The translations under genes were made by a program, and so were the position numbers. A model generated the notes under the pieces. The model had not been told where the DNA came from and searched no databases. It was given only the letters and a program-made list of their open reading frames with translations. A DNA stretch of 9,677 bases. Source: Acidimicrobiales bacterium. Lineage in GTDB: Bacteria > Actinomycetota > Acidimicrobiia > Acidimicrobiales > Ilumatobacteraceae. The DNA is taken from positions 1 through 9,677 of the forward strand of contig JAURHL010000066.1 in NCBI GenBank assembly GCA_030833305.1. The letters run 5' to 3'. Positions 1-5,496 of this stretch are shown here, one piece after another (position 1 is the stretch's first letter; each line of letters starts with the position of its first letter).

Positions 1-753
1 TACGCTCCCCTTTCCCTCATGGACGTGGCCGAAGAGCTGCAACCCTGGTGCGAAGCGGGCTGGTGCCAGCCGGATGGCGTCTACTCGGCCAAGAACGAGA
101 GCCTGGAAGTTCTTACCCTGCGTCTGGTCGAGGATGCCGGCCACGAACTGCGCACGCCCCTGACCAGTTTGCGAACGAATCTGGACGTGCTGAAGCGGCA
201 TCCGGCGATGGACGATGCGATGCGCACGCAGATACTGGCCGACATCGATCGCGACACGGCGGAGTTGTCGAGCCTCGTGGAGGAAGTGGTCGCCGTCGCC
301 GCCGATCGACACACCACCGAACTTCCCGAACCGGTGCGACTGGCCGACGCCGTCGAGCGCGTCGCGGACAAGGCCCGTCGTCGCACCACGCGTCACGTCG
401 TGGTGACGTCCGACGACTCGGTCGCGATGGTGAGACCGGCACTCCTCGAACGGGCGATCTCCAATCTTGTCGACAATGCACTGAAGTTCGACGTTTCCGA
501 CGCTCCGGTCGAGGTGACCGTGCATCGAGGCACGATCACCGTGGCCGATCGTGGTCCCGGGATTCCCGTGGCCGATCTCGCTCATGTGTTCGATCGATTC
601 CACCGTTCGGTGGAGGCGCGCACGATGCCCGGCTCGGGATTGGGACTGTCGATCGTGGCCGAGGTGGCCGCGACGCACGACGGCACCGTGTTCGCCCGTA
701 ATCGCACCGGTGGCGGCGCCGAGGTGGGATTGACCCTGCCAAATGTCGGGTGA
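1..753 (+). CDS. Sensor histidine kinase of two-component system (5' partial)
   Basis: This is the catalytic half of a membrane-type sensor kinase, which autophosphorylates on His and passes the phosphate to an OmpR-family response regulator. The frame is open from base 1, and the ATG at 19 has no Shine-Dalgarno sequence, so the gene most likely begins upstream. Numbering from that ATG: the H-box GHELRTPLTS (41-50) holds phospho-acceptor H42. The N-box NLVDNALKF (149-157) holds N153, the G1 box is DRGPGIP (178-183 region), the F-box is FDRFHR (191-196), and the G2 box is GSGLGLSIV (205-213). The H-box resembles actinobacterial MprB-type kinases. The residues just before it (about 1-35, with PWCEAGWCQPDG) look unlike a HAMP linker or a membrane segment, so either the sensor is unusual or the sequence joins two sources near 110-123. 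The response regulator gene is not in the window. The TTCTCACCT repeats just downstream suggest that the target lies next door. Confidence 0.88.
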   Translation, partial: YAPLSLMDVAEELQPWCEAGWCQPDGVYSAKNESLEVLTLRLVEDAGHELRTPLTSLRTNLDVLKRHPAMDDAMRTQILADIDRDTAELSSLVEEVVAVAADRHTTELPEPVRLADAVERVADKARRRTTRHVVVTSDDSVAMVRPALLERAISNLVDNALKFDVSDAPVEVTVHRGTITVADRGPGIPVADLAHVFDRFHRSVEARTMPGSGLGLSIVAEVAATHDGTVFARNRTGGGAEVGLTLPNVG

Positions 754-755
754 AT

Positions 756-769
756 CCCCTGCTCAGGGG
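756..769 (+). terminator. Short hairpin after the kinase stop codon
   Basis: CCCCT pairs with AGGGG around a GCTC loop, three bases after the kinase stop codon. The stem is short and is followed by a mixed sequence rather than a T-run, so termination is possible but weakly supported. Confidence 0.25.
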
Positions 770-792
770 GATGTTCGTTCCGCGGTCGCCGA

Positions 793-834
793 TTCTCACC
801 TCGTTCTCACCTGACTCGGCTTTGCTTCTCACCT
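793..834 (+). promoter_or_regulatory. Three phased TTCTCACCT direct repeats, candidate response-regulator operator
   Basis: TTCTCACCT occurs exactly at 793-801, 804-812 and 826-834. The start-to-start distances are 11 and 22 bp, so all three copies lie on one face of the helix. Direct repeats with an 11-bp period are the usual binding sites of OmpR/PhoB-family regulators. The last copy ends 8 bp before CAATCT (843-848), a plausible -10 element, which is the position expected of an activator box replacing a poor -35. The adjacent kinase gene supports this reading. No response regulator is visible in the window, so its identity is inferred. Confidence 0.6.
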
Positions 835-857
835 GGGAAGCGCAATCTGACGGCACA

Positions 858-874
858 CAGGTGAACCGCACCTG
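858..874. promoter_or_regulatory. Inverted repeat CAGGTG-N5-CACCTG in the leader
   Basis: CAGGTG (858-863) and CACCTG (869-874) form a perfect 6-bp inverted repeat with a 5-base spacer, between the putative -10 element and the ribosome binding site of the His-rich protein gene. Its arms contain the ACCT core of the upstream repeats. It could be a second regulator site, or a small RNA hairpin in the 5' leader. The evidence is positional only. Confidence 0.3.
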
Positions 875-880
875 ACGCAC

Positions 881-887
881 AAAGGAG
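881..887 (+). promoter_or_regulatory. Ribosome binding site AAAGGAG
   Basis: AAAGGAG lies 8 bases before the ATG at 896. It is the best Shine-Dalgarno sequence in the window and fixes the start of the His-rich protein. Several other genes here lack such a site, so this one may be strongly translated. Confidence 0.8.
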
Positions 888-895
888 CACACGAC

Positions 896-1696
896 ATGGA
901 CACACCGAAGTACACGACGAAGAAGTTGGCCATCATCGGCGTCACCGCCGGACTGGTCGCCGGCGCCGGCGCCGGATTGTTGATGAACCTGCCCGGTGGC
1001 GCCAGCGCCAAGTCCCCGGTGGCCGTCTCGGCGACGGGTACCGAAAGCGACACTGCGACCGATGCCCCGGCGTCGTCGATCGGTGGAGAGGCCGGAGAGG
1101 TCGAGGGTGAACATCACGGCGGCCGTCACGGCGACGGACACGGCGGACGTCACGGAGACCCGGCCGAGCGCGAAGCCAAGCTTCGTGAGGTGCTGCAGGG
1201 GCTCGTGGACGATGGCACGCTCGACGCTTCCGAAGTCGACGCCGTCGTGACCGCGTTGACGACCCGTCCCGCGACACCGCCGGCCGATGATGGCACCCGC
1301 CCCGCACCGGGCGAGCGCCTCGCCGCTCGTCTGCAGTCGTTGGTGGACGACGGCACGCTCACCACTTCACAGCGTGATGCGGTGGTGACGGCCCTCGAGG
1401 CCGCCCGTCCCGATCACGGCGGAGGTCATGGTGGACGTCACGGTGGCCTGCGCGGCGAGATGCTCGACGTGGCCGCCACCGCCATCGGTGTCACCGCCGA
1501 CGAGTTGAAGACCGAGATCCAAGCGGGCAAGACCATCGCCGAGGTGGCGGTGGAGAACGGCAAGACCGCTCAGGATGTCATCGATGCTCTGGTCGCCACC
1601 GCGAGTGCCGATCTGACCCAGCGCATCACCGACATGGTGAACGGGGTGCATCCCGGGGAGACGGACTCGTCGGTCGCCCCGGCCGAGGGCGCCTGA
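896..1696 (+). CDS. Secreted or membrane-anchored His-rich protein with duplicated module
   Basis: I do not recognise a named function. The 266-residue protein starts with a Lys-containing n-region and a hydrophobic Ala/Gly-rich segment (about 11-31) ending in an ASA motif (36-38), which fits a Sec signal peptide or N-terminal anchor. Two His/Gly/Arg-rich clusters follow (72-88 and 173-184), with repeated GGRHG units that could bind metal ions. Between them a module is duplicated: LVDDGTL at 103-109 and 149-155, each followed by a short helix ending DAVVTAL. The C-terminal part (188-250) contains IGVTADELK and GKTIAEVAVENGK, a pattern seen in repeats of uncharacterised secreted actinobacterial and firmicute proteins. 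A strong ribosome binding site and phased direct repeats precede it, and a strong terminator follows, so it is a monocistronic unit probably governed by the neighbouring two-component system. A role in metal buffering or envelope stress is a guess. Confidence 0.82.
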   Translation: MDTPKYTTKKLAIIGVTAGLVAGAGAGLLMNLPGGASAKSPVAVSATGTESDTATDAPASSIGGEAGEVEGEHHGGRHGDGHGGRHGDPAEREAKLREVLQGLVDDGTLDASEVDAVVTALTTRPATPPADDGTRPAPGERLAARLQSLVDDGTLTTSQRDAVVTALEAARPDHGGGHGGRHGGLRGEMLDVAATAIGVTADELKTEIQAGKTIAEVAVENGKTAQDVIDALVATASADLTQRITDMVNGVHPGETDSSVAPAEGA

Positions 1697-1715
1697 CCCT
1701 CCACATTTCCCGAGA

Positions 1716-1747
1716 CGAATGGACCCGGCTTCGGCCGGGTCCATTCG
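1716..1747 (+). terminator. Strong intrinsic terminator hairpin with TTCG loop
   Basis: A perfect 14-bp stem (1716-1729 with 1734-1747) closes a TTCG loop on a C-G pair, the very stable cUUCGg tetraloop. It starts 19 bases after the stop codon of the His-rich protein gene. The downstream tract is only CGTTTC, so U-rich release is modest, as is usual in high-GC actinobacteria. The symmetry means it could also block transcription from the other side. Confidence 0.8.
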
Positions 1748-1789
1748 CGTTTCGGCACCGTTTCCGCGGTCTCTCCGACACCCCCGATC

Positions 1790-1795
1790 TAGGCT
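1790..1795 (+). promoter_or_regulatory. Candidate -10 element TAGGCT before the helicase gene
   Basis: TAGGCT matches the actinobacterial TANNNT -10 pattern and ends 9 bases before the helicase ATG. No Shine-Dalgarno sequence lies between, so transcription would begin at or within a few bases of the start codon, giving a leaderless mRNA. No convincing -35 is visible. Confidence 0.45.
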
Positions 1796-1804
1796 GGGTC
1801 ACCC

Positions 1805-4189
1805 ATGACCGGACCCGAGCGCCTCTTCGACGACGACGACCTGTTCGGCGACGAACCGCCGGTCCGCGAGGCCCCCGACGACCTCGATGACGAGTCGTCC
1901 GACGAAGGCGTCGAAGGCGGATACGAGCCGGCACCGTTCGCCGCTCGTGCGCCCCGCAACATCACGCCGATCTCGCTCGACGGTCTGAACCCCGACCAGC
2001 GCGAGGCCGCCGAGCACGTGAACGGCCCGTTGTTGGTGGTGGCCGGGGCCGGTTCGGGCAAGACGCGGGTTCTCACGCACCGCATCGCCAACCTCATCTC
2101 GCGTCACGACGTGCACCCGATGAGCATCCTGGCCATCACCTTCACCAACAAGGCCGCCGGCGAGATGAAGCACCGGGTGCAGAGTCTCATCGGTCCGGTG
2201 GCCAAGTCCATGTGGGTCTCCACCTTCCACTCCGCGTGCGTGCGCATCCTGCGGGTCCACGCCGAGCGTTTGGGCTACCCCAAGAACTTCAGCATCTACG
2301 ACCAGGCCGACGCCCAACGACTCACCGGGTACGTCATCCGCGACCTGGGACTGGATCAGAAGCGTTTCACCCCCCGCAACGTTCACGCCGTCATCTCGAA
2401 CTGGAAGAACGAGTTGTGGTCGCCGGCCGACGCGGCCGAGCGGGCCGCGCACATTTTCGATCGCAAGCACGCCGACGTGTACCGCGAGTACCAGGAGCGT
2501 CTGGTGAAGGCCGGCGCCATGGACTTCGACGACCTGCTCGTCAACATCGTGCGCCTCTTCCGTCTGAATCCCGACGTGCTGGCCATGTACCAGGATCGCT
2601 TCAAGTACATCCTCGTCGACGAGTACCAGGACACGAACGTGGCCCAGAACGAGATCGTTCTGATGCTCGGCGCTCGTCATCACAACGTCTGCGTGGTGGG
2701 CGACACGGACCAGAGCATCTACAAGTTCCGCGGGGCCGACTTCCGCAACATCGCCCAGTTCGAGGACGCGTTCCCCGACGTGTCGGTGGTGGTCCTCGAA
2801 CAGAACTACCGCAGTACCCAGACCATTCTCGACGCGGCCAACGCGGTCATCGCGCGCAACTTCGGTCGCAAACCCAAGGCGCTCTGGACCGAAGCCGGTG
2901 CCGGTGAGCCGATCGTGCGGTTCCATGCCAACGACGAAGGTGACGAGGCGGCCTTCGTCGCGCGCACCATGAGTTCGTTGCGGGGCACCGGTCGCACCTG
3001 GGGCGAAATGGCGGTTTTCTATCGCACCAATCCGCAGAGTCGCGTGGTGGAGGAAATCCTGATGCGATTCGGCGTTCCGTACAAGGTGGTCGGTGGAACG
3101 CGCTTCTACGACCGTCGCGAGGTGAAAGATGCGGTCGCCTATCTGCGCGTCGTCACCAACCCGGTCGACGAAGTCAGTGTCAAGCGCGTGCTCAACGTTC
3201 CCAAGCGCGGAATCGGCGAGACCAGTGTCAACCGTCTCGACGCCTTCGCCAAGGACGAGGGCATCTCGTTCTTCGACGCCTTGCGACGAGCGGGCGAGGC
3301 CGGGGTGTCGGGCGCGGCCAAGCGGGGTATCGAGAGCTTCGTCACCTTGATCGAAGCCGTGTCGGCCGACGAGGACCGCAGTCCCGGTCACCTGCTCGAA
3401 CGGGTTCTCGACGAGTCCGGATACGTGCAGGAGTTCGAGAACGACGACAGCGTCGAAGCGGCCGGTCGGCTCGACAACATCGGCGAACTGATCTCGTCGG
3501 CCAAGGAGTTCGCGGTGGTGGACGAATTCCTCGAACAGGTGTCGCTGGTGTCCGACGCCGACGAGTTGGACGACGACGACAAGGCCGTGCTCATGACCAT
3601 TCATGCCGCCAAGGGCTTGGAGTTCCCGATCGTCTTCATCGTCGGGGCCGAAGAGGGGCTGTTTCCGCACAACCGTGCGCTCACCGATCCCGACGAACTG
3701 GAAGAAGAACGACGGTTGGCCTACGTGGGAATCACGCGCGCGCAGGAACGTTTGTTCATCTCGCACGCCTGGAGTCGTCAACAGTTCGGCACCACCCAGT
3801 ACAACCCGCCGTCACGGTTCCTCGACGACATACCGGCCGAGTTGATCAACGACGAGGGAAACGTGGGGACCCGCTCGTCGACCCGTCTCACCCGCGAGGA
3901 GAACTGGACCGCTCGCGGCAAGGTCACCTCGTCGTTCGATCCCGATGACGAATTCCGGGAGCGTCAGGTGGATGCCGCCATGTCCGCTGGACGAGTACGA
4001 CCGGCGGAGCAATCGAATGCGCACGACATCGGATTGAGGGTGGGTGACACGGTCGAGCACGCCGTGTTCGGAGAGGGCGTCATCATCGACGTCACCGGAA
4101 CTGGTGACAAGACCGAGGCCGTCATCAACTTCCGTGATCGGGGACGCAAGCACCTGCTTCTGGCCTGGGCGCCGCTCAAGAAAGTGTGA
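1805..4189 (+). CDS. pcrA: ATP-dependent DNA helicase UvrD/PcrA (superfamily 1A)
   Basis: This is a 3'-5' DNA translocase and helicase acting in nucleotide excision repair, replication restart and removal of stalled complexes. All SF1A motifs are present in order in about 794 residues: Q motif LNPDQREA (61-68), Walker A GAGSGKT (81-87), Ia TFTNKAAGEM (112-121), Ib STFHSACVRIL (139-149), Walker B DEYQDT (271-276), III GDTDQSIYKFRGAD (298-311), IV QNYRSTQT (332-339), V TIHAAKGLEF (about 597-606) and VI RLAYVGITRAQERLF (about 636-650). The C-terminal 50 residues (VGDTVEHAVFGEGVI to APLKKV) form the Tudor-like domain that contacts RNA polymerase in PcrA/UvrD. The N-terminus has an acidic extension before the Q motif, with 16 Asp/Glu in the first 40 residues. 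The ATG at 1805 is favoured because a -10-like TAGGCT lies just upstream and the extension keeps coding-like composition. It could equally be called uvrD1; the family assignment is firm. Confidence 0.97.
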   Translation: MTGPERLFDDDDLFGDEPPVREAPDDLDDESSDEGVEGGYEPAPFAARAPRNITPISLDGLNPDQREAAEHVNGPLLVVAGAGSGKTRVLTHRIANLISRHDVHPMSILAITFTNKAAGEMKHRVQSLIGPVAKSMWVSTFHSACVRILRVHAERLGYPKNFSIYDQADAQRLTGYVIRDLGLDQKRFTPRNVHAVISNWKNELWSPADAAERAAHIFDRKHADVYREYQERLVKAGAMDFDDLLVNIVRLFRLNPDVLAMYQDRFKYILVDEYQDTNVAQNEIVLMLGARHHNVCVVGDTDQSIYKFRGADFRNIAQFEDAFPDVSVVVLEQNYRSTQTILDAANAVIARNFGRKPKALWTEAGAGEPIVRFHANDEGDEAAFVARTMSSLRGTGRTWGEMAVFYRTNPQSRVVEEILMRFGVPYKVVGGTRFYDRREVKDAVAYLRVVTNPVDEVSVKRVLNVPKRGIGETSVNRLDAFAKDEGISFFDALRRAGEAGVSGAAKRGIESFVTLIEAVSADEDRSPGHLLERVLDESGYVQEFENDDSVEAAGRLDNIGELISSAKEFAVVDEFLEQVSLVSDADELDDDDKAVLMTIHAAKGLEFPIVFIVGAEEGLFPHNRALTDPDELEEERRLAYVGITRAQERLFISHAWSRQQFGTTQYNPPSRFLDDIPAELINDEGNVGTRSSTRLTREENWTARGKVTSSFDPDDEFRERQVDAAMSAGRVRPAEQSNAHDIGLRVGDTVEHAVFGEGVIIDVTGTGDKTEAVINFRDRGRKHLLLAWAPLKKV

Positions 4190-4208
4190 GCCGGCCCGAT
4201 CCGCGTGG

Positions 4209-4214
4209 TTGAAT
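4209..4214 (+). promoter_or_regulatory. Possible -10 element TTGAAT before the flavodoxin-like gene
   Basis: TTGAAT ends 7 bases before the ATG at 4222, the same arrangement as before the helicase and SRPBCC genes. The G-run that follows (4216-4220) is only one base from the ATG, too close for a normal Shine-Dalgarno sequence. A leaderless start is therefore plausible, although read-through from the helicase gene 32 bp upstream is equally possible. Confidence 0.3.
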
Positions 4215-4221
4215 CGGGGGT

Positions 4222-4644
4222 ATGAAAGCAGCGCTGCTCGTGGAGAGCCTCACCGGGAACACCTGGAAAGCCGCCGAGATGATCGCCGGACATCTTCAGC
4301 AGGAAGGCTGGTCCATCACCGGACTTTCGCCGCTACGCCAACCCGATCACGGTGCGTTGCAGGCGGCCGATCTGGTCATCGTCGGCACCTGGGTGCACGG
4401 TGCGTTCATCATCGGCCAGGCCCCGTGGGGTATCGGTGCCATCAACGCGTTGCCGGCCATCGGCGGCAAGAAGGCGGCGACGTTCTGCACCTTCGCATTG
4501 AACCCGGGCAAGACCTTGGGGGCCATGGAGAAGTCGGTGGCCGGGTTGGGCGCCGATGTCGTCGGCGGATTGGCGTTGCATCGTTCGAAGCTGGCGGCCC
4601 ACACCGAGGAGTTCGCCGCTCGTCTGGTGTCGGCCCTGGTGTGA
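4222..4644 (+). CDS. Flavodoxin-like protein
   Basis: This is a 140-residue single-domain protein with the flavodoxin fold, expected to bind FMN and act as a small redox carrier or flavin-binding regulator in the cytoplasm. The N-terminal strand and phosphate loop, AALLVESLTGNTWKAAEMIA (3-22), contain SLTGNT at 9-14, which matches the FMN-phosphate binding signature (T/S-x-T-G-x-T). GTWVHGAF (55-62) and FCTFALNPGKT (88-98) sit where the two isoalloxazine-contacting loops lie in flavodoxins, and W57 could stack on the flavin. Its length is typical of short-chain flavodoxins. The stop codon overlaps the start of the amidase gene (GTGA), so the two are probably translationally coupled. A specific redox partner cannot be read from the sequence. 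Confidence 0.85.
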   Translation: MKAALLVESLTGNTWKAAEMIAGHLQQEGWSITGLSPLRQPDHGALQAADLVIVGTWVHGAFIIGQAPWGIGAINALPAIGGKKAATFCTFALNPGKTLGAMEKSVAGLGADVVGGLALHRSKLAAHTEEFAARLVSALV

Positions 4645-5488
4645 CCGTGCGTTCGTTGACCGTCGCCGCCGTTCAGATGGCGATGGTCGATGGTGACGTG
4701 GCGCGCAACGTGGCCACGGCCGAGCGTTTGGTGCGCGACGCGGCCGGTCGTGGCGCGCGACTGATTCTGATCCCCGAGTTGTTCGAAGACCGCTACTTCT
4801 GCGAGGACCAGCGCGCCGAACATCTGGCCAAGGCTCGACCGCTCGCCGGTCATCCGACCGTCGAGCACTTCGCCGCCGTGGCCCGTGAGTTGAGCGTGGT
4901 GCTTCCGATCAGCTTCTACGAGCGCGCGGGTAATGAACTCTTCAACTCGTGTGCCATCGTCGACGCCGACGGCACCGTGCTCGGGGTGTACCGCAAGAGC
5001 CACATCCCCGACGGACCGGGCTACAGCGAGAAGTACTACTTCCGGCCCGGCGACACCGGTTTTCGGGTGTGGGACACCGCGGTCGGTCGCATCGGCATCG
5101 GCATCTGTTGGGATCAATGGTTTCCCGAGGTCGCGCGGGCGTTGTCGCTCGCCGGTGCCGAGGTCATCTTGTATCCGACGGCCATCGGAAGCGAACCGAC
5201 CGAACCGACATGGGATTCCGCGCCCCATTGGCAGCGCGTCATGCAAGGTCACGCCGGCGCGAACCTCGTTCCGGTGGTGGCCGCCAATCGGGTGGGTGTC
5301 GAGGTGGGCTCGCGCTTCACCCTCGAGTTCTACGGGTCGTCGTTCATCGCGGACCGACCGGCGACAAGATCGTCGAAGCCGACCGCTCCAGTGAGACCGT
5401 GTTGACGGCCACCTTCGATCTCGACGAGGTCGCGAGTCTTCGTCGCTCGTGGGGCGTGTTCCGCGATCGTCGCGTCGATCTGTACTGA
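4641..5488 (+). CDS. aguB: N-carbamoylputrescine amidase (nitrilase family), frameshifted near the 3' end
   Basis: The enzyme hydrolyses N-carbamoylputrescine to putrescine, CO2 and ammonia in the agmatine route of polyamine synthesis. From the GTG at 4641 the nitrilase triad is complete: E46 in IPELFEDRYF, K119 in YRKSHIPDGPGYSEKYYF, and nucleophile C156 in GICWDQWFPE. HWQRVMQGHAGANLVP and FYGSSFIAD are typical of AguB. After FIAD the frame runs to a stop at 5403-5405 through unrelated residues, while the frame entered by restoring one base near 5352-5357 reads TGDKIVEADR and ends in SWGVFRDRRVDLY, the conserved family C-terminus, with its stop at 5486-5488. The full protein would be about 282 residues. 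The deletion may be a sequencing error or a recent mutation; the unshifted product ends at 5405. The GTG at 4641 overlaps the flavodoxin-like stop by four bases (GTG at 4647 is an alternative). No agmatine deiminase is in the window. Confidence 0.88.
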
Positions 5489-5496
5489 CCGGTCAG
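5485..5496. repeat. 12-bp palindrome CTGACCGGTCAG spanning two convergent stop codons
   Basis: The palindrome contains the + strand TGA (5486-5488) that ends the amidase tail and the complement of the - strand TGA (5493-5495) that ends the sulfatase gene, with only 4 bp between the two genes. It has no room for a hairpin loop, so it is not a good intrinsic terminator. A protein-binding site or chance are both possible. No other terminator separates these convergent genes. Confidence 0.55.

Noticed and set aside
1081..1450. The His/Gly repeats as a CRISPR or DNA-level satellite
   Set aside because: The repeats are short, imperfect and in frame, and reflect the coding of GGRHG peptides. There are no spacers of constant length.
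1799..3781. A 660-codon open frame on the - strand inside the helicase gene
   Set aside because: The + strand carries every SF1A helicase motif with a natural start and end. The antisense frame is the mirror of GC-biased codons, shows no recognisable domain, and is rich in His/Val/Gly-type low-specificity sequence.
4195..4218. CCCGAT/ATCGGG inverted repeat between the helicase and flavodoxin-like genes as a terminator
   Set aside because: The stem is only 6 bp with a 12-base loop and no T-run, and it overlaps the putative -10 element and start region of the next gene.
4044..4640. Extension of the amidase frame upstream to 4044
   Set aside because: It overlaps the end of the helicase and the whole flavodoxin-like gene in another frame. 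The family N-terminus (VRSLTVAAVQM) begins right after the GTG at 4641.
5350..5360. Programmed ribosomal frameshifting in aguB
   Set aside because: No slippery heptamer or downstream stimulatory structure is evident, and the amidase family is not known to use frameshifting. A missing base is simpler.
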